Source of the DNA: Pirellula sp.
GTDB taxonomy: Bacteria; Planctomycetota; Planctomycetia; Pirellulales; Pirellulaceae
Direction: 5' to 3'
Assembly: GCA_025459355.1 (NCBI GenBank)
Contig: JALOQS010000010.1
Location: 1-52,494 of the forward strand
Length of the DNA stretch: 52,494 nt
The notes under the pieces are model-generated. The model was not told the origin of the DNA and did not search any database. It saw nothing but the letters and a program-made list of their open reading frames with translations. This document shows positions 19,564-28,431 of the stretch, in pieces. The first letter of the stretch is position 1, and each line of letters begins with the position of its first letter. Position numbers and translations under genes: made by a program.

Positions 19564-20568
19564 ATGCGAAACCCCGGAGCACTTAGTGTGAGGACGGAAA
19601 AGGAATTATTGATCGCGACCAAACAGTTTGCGGCAGAGAATAAACTACGAAGCTGGTTGGAGCTTTTCGTAACCATCGGACTTTTAGCTGTCACATTGTT
19701 TCTTGCAGTTTCCGAGCATTACTGGTTTGTGCGACTGGGGTCCAGCTTGGTGGCCGGGTTGCTTATCGTGCGATTGTTTATCTTCTACCATGACTTTCAG
19801 CATGGTGCGATCCTCGCGGGCTCTCGCTTTGCGAGACTCTTGATGGACACCTACGGGCTGCTAGTTCTTAGTCCACCGAGCGTTTGGAATCGATCTCACG
19901 ATCACCATCACAAACATAACTCAAAGGATCTGCTGAGTAGCATGGGCTCGTTCCCAACCATGAATACGATTCAGTACCGTAGCGCGAATGCGATGGACAG
20001 AACAGCTTACTACTGGTCACGTCACCCGCTAACAATTGCGTTTGGTTACTTGACGATTTTCATGGGTGGCATGTGCATCCGAGCGATTCACCAAAACTTT
20101 CGATTGCACAAAGACGCCATTCTTGCGCTAGTCATTCACATCGCGATCGCCGTTACCTTGGGATACTGGGGATTCGACAAGTTGCTTTTCGGCATGACTC
20201 TTCCCTTAGTTGTGGCATGCGGCGTGGGCTCCTATTTGTTCTACGCCCAGCACAATTTTCCAGGTTGCCACCTGGAGGCCCGCGAGGACTGGACGCACGC
20301 CGGTGCAGCCCTCAAGTCATCGAGCTACTTGAAAATGTCTAGCTTGATGAACTGGTTCACCGGTAACATTGGATACCACCACATTCACCATCTCAATGCA
20401 AAGATTCCGTTCTATCGTCTACCGGAAGCGATGGCGGCTCTACCTGAGCTTCAAAAGCCCGCATCAATCACTCTGGGAGTGAAAGACATTGTCGCTTGCT
20501 TCCGATCGAACGTTTGGGATGTTGATGCCAAGAAGCTAATCAGTTTCCGCCAAGCTAAACCGTGCTAG
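19564..20568 (+). CDS. Fatty acid desaturase
   Basis: His boxes HDFQH, HDHHHKHN and HHIHH with hydrophobic segments. Confidence 0.88.
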   Translation: MRNPGALSVRTEKELLIATKQFAAENKLRSWLELFVTIGLLAVTLFLAVSEHYWFVRLGSSLVAGLLIVRLFIFYHDFQHGAILAGSRFARLLMDTYGLLVLSPPSVWNRSHDHHHKHNSKDLLSSMGSFPTMNTIQYRSANAMDRTAYYWSRHPLTIAFGYLTIFMGGMCIRAIHQNFRLHKDAILALVIHIAIAVTLGYWGFDKLLFGMTLPLVVACGVGSYLFYAQHNFPGCHLEAREDWTHAGAALKSSSYLKMSSLMNWFTGNIGYHHIHHLNAKIPFYRLPEAMAALPELQKPASITLGVKDIVACFRSNVWDVDAKKLISFRQAKPC

Positions 20569-20621
20569 TTTAGAAAACCGAACGCGGGGTTCCACTCGGA
20601 CGTTTTACAAAGAACCCCAGC

Positions 20622-21425
20622 TCATTGGCAGTTCGACACCGACGACGACTGCCATTGTTTCGTTAGATCTCTGAGCGTTTTGAGGACGCAATCAAAACCT
20701 GAACCTCGCCCTGCCGTGATGGTCACCATTTCTTGGGTGTAGGGGTGCCTGAAATCAACCCTCACCGCGCTCAAAAGCATGCGATAGACGCCCGTCTTTT
20801 CGTACATAAGCTGGTTATGCCTATGGTCTCCGTGTCTGTGGTCGCCTATGACTGGTTTGGCAATGTGGTTCAAGTGCCTACGGATTTGATGCCAACGACC
20901 CGTTACAGGCTTGATTTCTAGCAACGAGTAGCGGCTGGTCTCGAAGTCACCGAGGGGCCATGGCACGTCGTACTGCTCGATGCGTGTAAAGTGAGTGAGC
21001 GCAGCCTGCTCCGGATTATCAGCCGTGCTACCTTTTTCCCAATCTTCGCCAAACTTTTCCCTTAGCGGCCTATCGATTGTGAATTGCTCATCAACGTGCC
21101 CTCGTACCAACGCTTGGTAGTATTTGTCGATCTTTCGATCGATAAAGAGCTGGCCTAACTTTCCAGCCGATTCGCTATTCAAGCCAAATAGCACGATCCC
21201 AGCCGTTGGCCGATCCAGCCTGTGCATGGGATAAACGAATTGGCCGATTTGGTCCCGCACCGCTTGCATCAACACTGGTTCATGCGGGAGCGTTAACTTG
21301 CTGCGATGGATGATGAGTCCCGCAGGCTTGAAGACGGCAATGTAATGCTCGTCCCGGTATACAACCGCTACAGGACGAGTCAATTCCTCATTGATAAAGT
21401 CGTCGGTCTCATCCATCCAAGACAA
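20622..21425 (-). CDS. truC: RluA-family pseudouridine synthase, TruC-like
   Basis: 267 aa; VVYRDEHYIAVFKPAGLIIHRS and YPMHRLDRPTAGIVLFGLNSESAGKL (catalytic Asp in HRLD). TTG start at 21425 or ATG at 21416. Confidence 0.82.
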   Translation of the reverse strand: MSWMDETDDFINEELTRPVAVVYRDEHYIAVFKPAGLIIHRSKLTLPHEPVLMQAVRDQIGQFVYPMHRLDRPTAGIVLFGLNSESAGKLGQLFIDRKIDKYYQALVRGHVDEQFTIDRPLREKFGEDWEKGSTADNPEQAALTHFTRIEQYDVPWPLGDFETSRYSLLEIKPVTGRWHQIRRHLNHIAKPVIGDHRHGDHRHNQLMYEKTGVYRMLLSAVRVDFRHPYTQEMVTITAGRGSGFDCVLKTLRDLTKQWQSSSVSNCQ

Positions 21426-21428
21426 CTA

Positions 21429-21902
21429 CTACTTTTTCTTCTTGGAGGCTTTGTCAACCTTGTCTAGCAAAGCTTCGCGATCGGTTGATTCAAGCTCTCT
21501 GGCTAAACAAGCGAGCTGCCATGCTTTACGCTTGCCATAACTGTTCCACGCAAAGCTGACTTTCTTGCGGCTACCGTTTTCATCGGTCCACATCGCACAG
21601 TAGGCAAACGATTCGGCATTCTTCCATCGAGGATCAACATTGCGAACCGTATGCACCCCAACCTTACCGCTTGTGTTCCTGGCCGATTTAAGATTCTTGG
21701 TGGTCTGGACTGGCGGGGCGCTAGTCAGCCATTCTGCGTACTTTGCTTTAGCCGCCGCAAGCGACTTGGTCTTTCCACCGTAGGTTTTGTCATTAAAAAA
21801 CTCTTGCTGACGCTTGCCACCGCGAGTTAAACGGACCATCCAGCCCTTTGTTGCGACTCCTTCGTAATCTATCCTGGTGATACCCTTAATCGACTTAGCC
21901 AT
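21429..21902 (-). CDS. Small protein with two AP2/ERF-like segments
   Basis: 157 aa; GITRIDYEGVATKGWMVRLTRGGKRQQEFFNDKTYGGKTKSLAAAKAKYAEWL, and SGKVGVHTVRNVDPRWKNAESFAYCAMWTDENGSRKKVSFAWNSYGKRKAWQLACLAR resembles bacterial AP2 units. Lys-rich tail. Confidence 0.55.
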   Translation of the reverse strand: MAKSIKGITRIDYEGVATKGWMVRLTRGGKRQQEFFNDKTYGGKTKSLAAAKAKYAEWLTSAPPVQTTKNLKSARNTSGKVGVHTVRNVDPRWKNAESFAYCAMWTDENGSRKKVSFAWNSYGKRKAWQLACLARELESTDREALLDKVDKASKKKK

Positions 21903-21996
21903 GAATGAAAACTAGCCCTGGAAAAAACAGAGGAAACACAATAATGCGCCCAAGATAACTGATAAATCCCTCCCTGACTACTACCGTAATCAGAAT

Positions 21997-24900
21997 CTAA
22001 GGCAGGAACTCTTTGGGCAGTTGCACTCCATTGGATTCCACCCACGTTCTGGTGGTTAATTCAATCTTTTTCCCACTCGGCGAATCAGAATTCTCGAGTA
22101 CAATCCAGACAACCTTTTGGTCTTTTTCGGTCGGTGATTGGACCGTTGTTACCGGATTGGCCCGCCTGACCAAGGCGGTTAGCAAGTCCCTCAAAGGTTT
22201 CTTTTCAAACGCGAAATCTCGAATTTGCTGATTCTGCGTTATCCCCTCCTTTTGAAATGCCGCTCCGTTTATCGTCATTTCGATTCGGGTTTCGCCTGCT
22301 GGAAGTGAGTCGTTGAACTCCGTTGCAATAGCAGCCAACGACATCTCCAGTGACTCCTGCGCAAATGCCAAGCTCATCGGCCGATTGAGAATGTCCTCCA
22401 CTGATAACTTGGGTGCGTCCGATTTGGTCGGTGGCATTACAGCAGATTGACTCGAATCTGATCCGATGTTTTGCAACACCATCCAAGCTCCAATCGCCAA
22501 GTTATCAACTGACTCGCGAGGTTGATAGAAATTGAAAACAAGCTGCCCTTCCTCGATACCCATTCGCGTGTTCTTGGCTACGCTACGTATCATCTGCGGA
22601 AAACGAGAAGCTATCAATCGCCAATAAGGCAGAGCGGGATTGGCGGCAAATTGGTTTTCTAAATTGTTCGCGAGTCCATCTAACGTGTCTCGCATTCTCG
22701 ACATGATCGCACCTGACTTGGCGATGTCGCCGGCGACCATTCGGCCTTCGGCATAGAGGCTGTCCTTTAAGGAAATAGAGACGCTGAGCCCCTGAATCGT
22801 ATCGTCGACCGTCGTTCGAAATACATCTTTGAAACGAGGAAAGGAGGAGTAGATTTCACGGCCATTGCCGTTGAGGAAACTCGGGGTTGTTAAGACAAAC
22901 AGATCCATCTCGCTGTTGCTTACGTTGAGCAAGCTTTCGAGCTGCCGACTCAAAGGAGCAACGCCACCCGACGTTTCTGCAAATGAGTTGATGATCCGAA
23001 TCGGTCCAACAGAAAACGCAGAGATCTTGCGCTCGGGGTCTTTAGAAAACCCATCGAACACAACAGCCAGAGTCCCATTACTCCAACAGTAGAGTTCCGA
23101 GTCACCGCCAGGTATTCGTTGTTCGCGAAATGCTGCATTGCGACTAGTGAAGTCTTTGATTGCTATCGGGGCATTGAGATCAACCTTGAGTATCATCTCC
23201 GATGCAGTCGATGCAGCAGCAGGATAAGCTGCGATCGTGACTCGCTTAATCTGTTCGTCGTCCACCTTTGGGTAACTTGACACCAAAGACTTCCACGTTG
23301 GCAAGCTCTCTATCAACCAAGCTTGTACAGGACCGGTCGATTGTCCCGTCCAAGCTCCCTGAGAAAACACGGCCATCAACCCCAGCCCGGGTGGCAATAA
23401 CTCGACAGAGTAAGAGAGCCCAACACTGGGTGGAGCCCACAATGCTTTTCCATCATCCGGCTGAACAGAATAAAACTCGTCGATGGGGTCAATTGCCGGT
23501 TGTTTTTCTTCAGTCGGTTTTTTGGTAACAGGGGCTTTGTTGGAGGAATTCTCGCCGCTTGGGATATTGGTAACTTTCGTGATTGCCTCAGGCTTGCCGC
23601 CTCCTCCCCCGAGACTGGATAACACGGCGACCAGTATTCCCATAAAGCCCATGGAGCCCAATGCGAGAACGGGAAGAAACCAAGCTGGCTTTTTCTTTTT
23701 CTTTTTACCAGGCAAACCCTCTGCTTTCTTAGCTGGCTTGGCCTTAGCAGTCTGTGCGGCCTTAGCTGGTTTCTGTGCGGCCTTAGCTGGTTTCTGTGCG
23801 GCCTTAGCTGGTTTCTGTGCGACCACCTGGGCATTAACAGTTGACTGCGCCGGTGTCACAGGAGCCGGTGTCACAGGAGCCGGAGTTGCAGGAGCCGGAG
23901 TTGCAGGAGCCGGTGTTACAGGAGCCGGAGTTGCAGGAGCCGGTGTTGCAGGAGCTGGTGTTGCAGGAGCTGGTGTTGCAGGAGCCGGAGTTGCAGGAGC
24001 CGGAGTTGCAGGAGCCGGAGTTGCAGGAGCCGGTGTTGCAGGAGCCGGAGTTGCAGGAGCCGGAGTTGCAGGAGCCGGTGTTGCAGTAGCCGGAGTTGCA
24101 GTAGCCGGAGTTGCAGTAGCCGGAGTTGCAGTAGCCGGAGTTGCAGGAGCCGGAGTTGCAGGAGCCGGTGTTGCAGTAGCCGGTGTTGCAGGAGCCGGAG
24201 TTACGGGAGCCGGTGTTGCAGGAGCCGGTGTTGCAGGCGTTGGCTTTATTGGCGTTGGCTTTGACGAGCTTTGAGGAGTAGTTACGGGGGTCGGCTTTAT
24301 CGCCGCTTTAGGTTCGGTGCTTTGATTGGAAGCCTCTTTGGCAACTGACGCTTGAGAGGAGCCAACTTGTTGCGTCACCGATTTCGATGCAGCTGGCTTC
24401 GAAGCCTGATCGATCACCGCAGGCGTTTTTTGCGAGACTAGATTCGAACCTTGTGGTACATCTTTTTTTCTCGCAACTTGTTCCGCTTGGCCAGCCAACT
24501 TTCGCAGCACTGTTTCGGCCTTCTTGCAACGCGCTGACGGATTCTTAGCCAAAAGACTTTTCAATAGCGATTGATGATGCGACGGTAATGCAGCAGGAAT
24601 TTCGGGAACTTGCTGTGCATGAACCTTTTTCCAGCCCAAGGCCTCGAGCGAACCGCTACGCTTCCAAGCCGAATCTCCGCTTAACAACTGCAGCCATAAA
24701 ACACCGAGCCCGTATAAATCGGTTTGCGGGCTGGGCTTTGCTTCGGGTAGCACAAACTCAGGTGCCGCGCCCATCCAGCGATTTTGATCATCTATTCCAA
24801 AGAACAAATCACCCTGTTCGGAATAAGGCGATCTCGGAACGAACAATATGTTGCGCCGAAGTGTGCAGGTTTCGCCATTATCCCAGCATAAGTTTGTGCT

Positions 24901-25503
24901 CACATTTCCATGTACTAATTTCGCGGCGTGCAATACTTGCAGCGCCTCGGCTATTTGGGACACGATCCGAGCGGATTCATCAACGGACAGGGGGCCGTCC
25001 TTCAGGCGTTCGCTTAAGGGCGATCCAGAAACGGGATCACAAAAACAGCTCAAGGTCCCTTGGCCTGCGATAACCGACTCCCATTTATCGAGAAACGGGT
25101 TGTCCAGTTCCCTGTGTGCCTTGGCAAGTTCGATCGATGGGGGCCAGCTCTTAGCTTCTGGTGCACAAAGCTGATTGGGACGTAACTGAAAACACCACTT
25201 CTTTGCGTTTTTAGTAACGTTAACGGCCTCAAACCAACTCGGTCCGAGCCGATCCGACAATGTCTCGATCAATCGGTAAGGGCCGACAATTAGCGAGGGG
25301 GGGTGCGTCTCGGAGATGCAGTTGAGTTGAAACGGTGTTAGCTTGCCCGACCGGAGTAACGCCGAAGCAATCCTTAGCGGATCTCCCGAACTTTCTTTGC
25401 CTAACGCGACTTCAACCTCTTTGGACCATTGCCGACAAACCTCGGGGGACGCGAGACCCGTCGCTTGCAAGCGTTCCCAAAACACAGCCGAAGTCATTTC
25501 CAC
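21997..25503 (-). CDS. Protein kinase-like (predicted pseudokinase) membrane protein with APATP repeat region
   Basis: 1168 aa; C-lobe-like APEFVLPEAKPSPQTDLYGLGVLWLQLLSG and LLKSLLAKNPSARCKKAETVLRKL; HGN in place of HRD and no DFG; low-complexity TPAPA repeat; KKKKKPAWFLPVLALGSMGFMGILVAVLSSLGGG transmembrane segment; large C-terminal domain. Confidence 0.75.
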   Translation of the reverse strand: MEMTSAVFWERLQATGLASPEVCRQWSKEVEVALGKESSGDPLRIASALLRSGKLTPFQLNCISETHPPSLIVGPYRLIETLSDRLGPSWFEAVNVTKNAKKWCFQLRPNQLCAPEAKSWPPSIELAKAHRELDNPFLDKWESVIAGQGTLSCFCDPVSGSPLSERLKDGPLSVDESARIVSQIAEALQVLHAAKLVHGNVSTNLCWDNGETCTLRRNILFVPRSPYSEQGDLFFGIDDQNRWMGAAPEFVLPEAKPSPQTDLYGLGVLWLQLLSGDSAWKRSGSLEALGWKKVHAQQVPEIPAALPSHHQSLLKSLLAKNPSARCKKAETVLRKLAGQAEQVARKKDVPQGSNLVSQKTPAVIDQASKPAASKSVTQQVGSSQASVAKEASNQSTEPKAAIKPTPVTTPQSSSKPTPIKPTPATPAPATPAPVTPAPATPATATPAPATPAPATPATATPATATPATATPATATPAPATPAPATPAPATPAPATPAPATPAPATPAPATPAPATPAPATPAPATPAPVTPAPATPAPATPAPVTPAPVTPAQSTVNAQVVAQKPAKAAQKPAKAAQKPAKAAQTAKAKPAKKAEGLPGKKKKKKPAWFLPVLALGSMGFMGILVAVLSSLGGGGGKPEAITKVTNIPSGENSSNKAPVTKKPTEEKQPAIDPIDEFYSVQPDDGKALWAPPSVGLSYSVELLPPGLGLMAVFSQGAWTGQSTGPVQAWLIESLPTWKSLVSSYPKVDDEQIKRVTIAAYPAAASTASEMILKVDLNAPIAIKDFTSRNAAFREQRIPGGDSELYCWSNGTLAVVFDGFSKDPERKISAFSVGPIRIINSFAETSGGVAPLSRQLESLLNVSNSEMDLFVLTTPSFLNGNGREIYSSFPRFKDVFRTTVDDTIQGLSVSISLKDSLYAEGRMVAGDIAKSGAIMSRMRDTLDGLANNLENQFAANPALPYWRLIASRFPQMIRSVAKNTRMGIEEGQLVFNFYQPRESVDNLAIGAWMVLQNIGSDSSQSAVMPPTKSDAPKLSVEDILNRPMSLAFAQESLEMSLAAIATEFNDSLPAGETRIEMTINGAAFQKEGITQNQQIRDFAFEKKPLRDLLTALVRRANPVTTVQSPTEKDQKVVWIVLENSDSPSGKKIELTTRTWVESNGVQLPKEFLP
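23751..23825. repeat. Tandem 21-bp repeat (about 3.5 copies), encodes QKPAKAA
   Basis: tctgtgcggccttagctggtt repeated at 23751, 23772 and 23793, then partial. Confidence 0.9.
23849..24238. repeat. Tandem 15-bp repeat (about 26 copies), encodes T/A-P-A-T/V-P units
   Basis: Repeated gttgcaggagccgga-type units with point variants; in frame with the minus-strand CDS. Confidence 0.95.
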
Positions 25504-25507
25504 GAAA

Positions 25508-26470
25508 CTACTGACCCATTACGTAGGCAAAAATAAGTGGAGCTACAATGCTCGCATCACTATGGATCATGTACTTGGGAGTGGTTGCGGTCAACTTTTT
25601 CCAAGTAATTTTCTCATTGGGGACGGCACCCGAGTAGCCGCCGTAGCTGGTTTCTGCGTCGCTGATTTGGCAGAAATATCCCCATCGAGGCACCTCTTCC
25701 TCGAGATCCTGGATGAGCAAAGGGACCGCACAGATCGCAAAGTCTCCCGCAATCCCGCCTCCAATTTGGAAAAACCCAATATTTTTCCCTTTGGACGTTT
25801 CGCGATACCAATTCACGAGGTGCTCCATTTGGGCGGTACCACTTTTCAGGGCGTTATGAGATTTGACGGTTCCATCGATGACGCGGGCTGCAAACATGTT
25901 TCCCAGGGTGCTGTCCTCAATGCCGGGCGAAAAGACCGGGATGCCGGCTTCTTTGGCAGCGATCATCCAGGAATGCTCGACCGGAATCTGATAGTGCTGT
26001 TTAAGTTCCGGTTCGTCGAGAATCCGAAACATATACTCGTAGGGAAAGTAGCTTTTGCCGTTGTCCGCAGCATCGGTCCAGTACTTGAGGAGCCGGCTTT
26101 CCATGTGCTTCATTACCGTCTCTGGAATACAAGTATCCGTGACTCGATTGAAGCCATCCTCTAGCAGCGCGACTTCGTCCCCGGCACTTAATGCTCGCCA
26201 GTTTTCGATCACCTTGTACTCGTTGTGGGCGAAGAGATTGAACAAATCCTCTTCAAGATTTGCACCTGTGCAGGAAATGGCATGCACTTTTCCAGCCCGA
26301 ATCATTTCGGCCAACGAAACTCCAATCTCCGCAGTACTCATAGCACCAGCTAAGCTGACGAGCATCGCGCCACCATCATCGATATGCTTTCGATAACCAC
26401 GCGCCGCATTTAGCGTTTCTCTCGCATTGAAATGACGATAGTGCAATTCCATAAACGCTGATATGCTCAT
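25508..26470 (-). CDS. Deoxyhypusine synthase family protein (bacterial type)
   Basis: 320 aa; GAMLVSLAGAMSTAEIGVSLAEMIRAGKVHAISCTGANLEEDLFNL, GIPVFSPGIEDSTLGNM and GGGIAGDFAICAVPLLIQDL. Confidence 0.87.
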   Translation of the reverse strand: MSISAFMELHYRHFNARETLNAARGYRKHIDDGGAMLVSLAGAMSTAEIGVSLAEMIRAGKVHAISCTGANLEEDLFNLFAHNEYKVIENWRALSAGDEVALLEDGFNRVTDTCIPETVMKHMESRLLKYWTDAADNGKSYFPYEYMFRILDEPELKQHYQIPVEHSWMIAAKEAGIPVFSPGIEDSTLGNMFAARVIDGTVKSHNALKSGTAQMEHLVNWYRETSKGKNIGFFQIGGGIAGDFAICAVPLLIQDLEEEVPRWGYFCQISDAETSYGGYSGAVPNEKITWKKLTATTPKYMIHSDASIVAPLIFAYVMGQ

Positions 26471-26557
26471 CGCATTGCCTCACAAGTCTCAATGGGAACG
26501 AAGTGGTTTGTCTTTTTACAAAATCAAAACGCTTCGATAGTGGATCAGAACGGTAGT

Positions 26558-27670
26558 CTACTGACGCGCCATCGGCATAACGACGTATTGGTAGCCATCA
26601 TCGGTGGTGAACAACGCAGGTTCCGCATTGCTTCGCACTTCCAGCGAAAAGGGTTTTTCAAGTTCAAGAACTTTGAAGAAATCCAGAACAAAGCGGTAGT
26701 CCATGGTGATCTTGATCGTTTCGTCTACGTAAGAAATAGGAATCTCAATTCTAGATTGACCGACGTCGGCAGCACTCGCTGCTACGACGAGCGTTCCGTT
26801 TCCGAAAGCAAACTCAACTCCTCGCGTTTCCGTGTCGGCTAAAATCGAAGCTTGCCTAACAGCGGTCAAAAACGGCCCGACCAACCCTTCGATCTTGGTC
26901 CGCCCTTCTCGACTAGGCATGACCTGTCGCCAATTCGGGTATCGGCCTTCGACCAAGTGCGAGTAGATGGTGCAGCGATCTGTTCTAATTAGGATGTCGT
27001 TGCTCCTAGCCGCAATTCGAACAACTTCGTCACTCTCTACAATCGATCGCTCCATCAATTGCAGCGTCTTGGTCGGAACAATGGTGGACATGCCGGTGTT
27101 AGTAAACCCGCCGACCGACACTCCCTTGGCCTGCATACATGCGAGCCGGCGACCATCCGTTGCCACGGTTGCAATGTCCTCTCCATTCATTTCGAATAGC
27201 ACGCCACCCAATTGATATCGCGTGCTTTCCACATCCGTTGCGAAGACGGTTCGACGAACGAGCTCTTTGAATAACTTGGCCCCTACCTCGAAGTACGCGG
27301 TTTCTTGGAACGAGGCGACGCTAGGAAACTCATCGGGATTTGCTTTGGGGAGATGAAACTCGGAATGCTCCCCTTTGATATCGATCTCGTTTTCTTTGGC
27401 TTCGATGATTAAGGTCTCATCGCTCGACTCTCTCAAAATGTTGCCGACCCGAGATACGTGCAGCAACACAACCCCCGGAACTTGAATGTCGACATCATCC
27501 AATTCGAGCCGAATTCCGGCGTCCTGGTCTGTGGCCATCATGACCGCCTTGCCATCGCGTGTGTCCAATTTGACGTAGGTTAACACCGCCTTGGGGCTTC
27601 GGGATGGTGCCACGGCTGCGGCAATTTGGAACGCATTTTGAAATGTGTCTCGTTTGCAAACAAGTTTCAT
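26558..27670 (-). CDS. dnaN: DNA polymerase III subunit beta (sliding clamp)
   Basis: 370 aa; MKLVCKRDTFQNAFQIAAAVAPSRSPKAVLTYVKL..., RYQLGGVLFEMNGEDIATVATDGRRLA, C-terminal YQYVVMPMA. Confidence 0.95.
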   Translation of the reverse strand: MKLVCKRDTFQNAFQIAAAVAPSRSPKAVLTYVKLDTRDGKAVMMATDQDAGIRLELDDVDIQVPGVVLLHVSRVGNILRESSDETLIIEAKENEIDIKGEHSEFHLPKANPDEFPSVASFQETAYFEVGAKLFKELVRRTVFATDVESTRYQLGGVLFEMNGEDIATVATDGRRLACMQAKGVSVGGFTNTGMSTIVPTKTLQLMERSIVESDEVVRIAARSNDILIRTDRCTIYSHLVEGRYPNWRQVMPSREGRTKIEGLVGPFLTAVRQASILADTETRGVEFAFGNGTLVVAASAADVGQSRIEIPISYVDETIKITMDYRFVLDFFKVLELEKPFSLEVRSNAEPALFTTDDGYQYVVMPMARQ

Positions 27671-27872
27671 GATCTAGCTTGGACTTGAGGGGAATGCGAT
27701 CTAAACGGACTCGCTGAGCGTGCCATGTTTTACCAAGAAGTTTCGGGTTTTGCGAGTCTGCTTACCCTCGATCAAGTTTGATTCCGAGAGCAATTCCTTC
27801 CTAAAATTTGCCTTGCTGCAACATCCGATGTTCTAGCTGCCGAAATCCGGTAAATCCCCCAACATTCGCGAT

Positions 27873-28400
27873 CTACAGCCCCAGGCTCCCAACCTTAAAG
27901 ACGATTTCGGATTTCTGAAAGCCGATGGACTCGTAAAGTCTTATGGCTCCCAAGTTGTGTACCGTTACCTCTAACGTGATGTACCGGCAACCTTGCGAAT
28001 GAAATCCAATCAGCGAGCGGCGTATCAACTCTCTGCCGATGCCTTTGCCACGAAAACTCGGGATGACCCCGATGTTCTGTATGGCTCCGTGAGTTGCATT
28101 GGTCCTGAGACCTTGTATGGTTCCCACTGCGAGCAAATTCTTTGGATTGGTGTCTCGGCCGACGGCCAACCAAGTTGCTTCGGGGACAAAGGCGTCTTTC
28201 TTGGAAATGTCACGCATGAGTTTCCGACACCCTTCCCGCTCGCCGAGACACGGAAACACATTGACGTCCATCTCTCGTCGAAAACTCTCCCATTTGCACA
28301 TGCCATGCAACGTGAGCAGCTTCTCATCCCACTCTGCAAACGTGACATCCATCGAGCGCTGAGGCTCGGGTATGCCCTGAGAATGCACGTCGAATTGCAT
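27873..28400 (-). CDS. GNAT family N-acetyltransferase
   Basis: ORF 27873..28514; likely start MQFDVHSQ (28400), just after the ggt stop. IQNIGVIPSFRGKGIGRELIRRSLIGF (acetyl-CoA motif) and LEVTVHNLGAIRLYESIGF. Confidence 0.85.
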   Translation of the reverse strand: MQFDVHSQGIPEPQRSMDVTFAEWDEKLLTLHGMCKWESFRREMDVNVFPCLGEREGCRKLMRDISKKDAFVPEATWLAVGRDTNPKNLLAVGTIQGLRTNATHGAIQNIGVIPSFRGKGIGRELIRRSLIGFHSQGCRYITLEVTVHNLGAIRLYESIGFQKSEIVFKVGSLGL

Positions 28401-28431
28401 TCGGTATCGCTTAAAGTAAATGGACGACAAC

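Noticed and set aside
20569-20621. GGGGTTC...GAACCCC inverted repeat between desaturase and truC as terminator
   Set aside because: 7-bp stem with ~19-nt loop and no U-tract; too weak to call.
23841-24089. Plus-strand ORF ELQEPVLQEPELQEP
   Set aside because: Alternative-frame translation of the same 15-bp tandem repeat; no start context.
23849-24238. Possible CRISPR array
   Set aside because: Units are contiguous 15-bp coding repeats with no unique spacers.
23483-24274. Plus-strand ORF of 263 aa (GAGVAGAGVAGAG...)
   Set aside because: Antisense reading of the 15-bp coding repeat of the minus-strand kinase-like gene; low-complexity artefact.
25343-26164. Plus-strand 273-aa ORF
   Set aside because: Antisense to the DHS-like gene and the kinase N-terminus; both minus-strand genes have clear family motifs.
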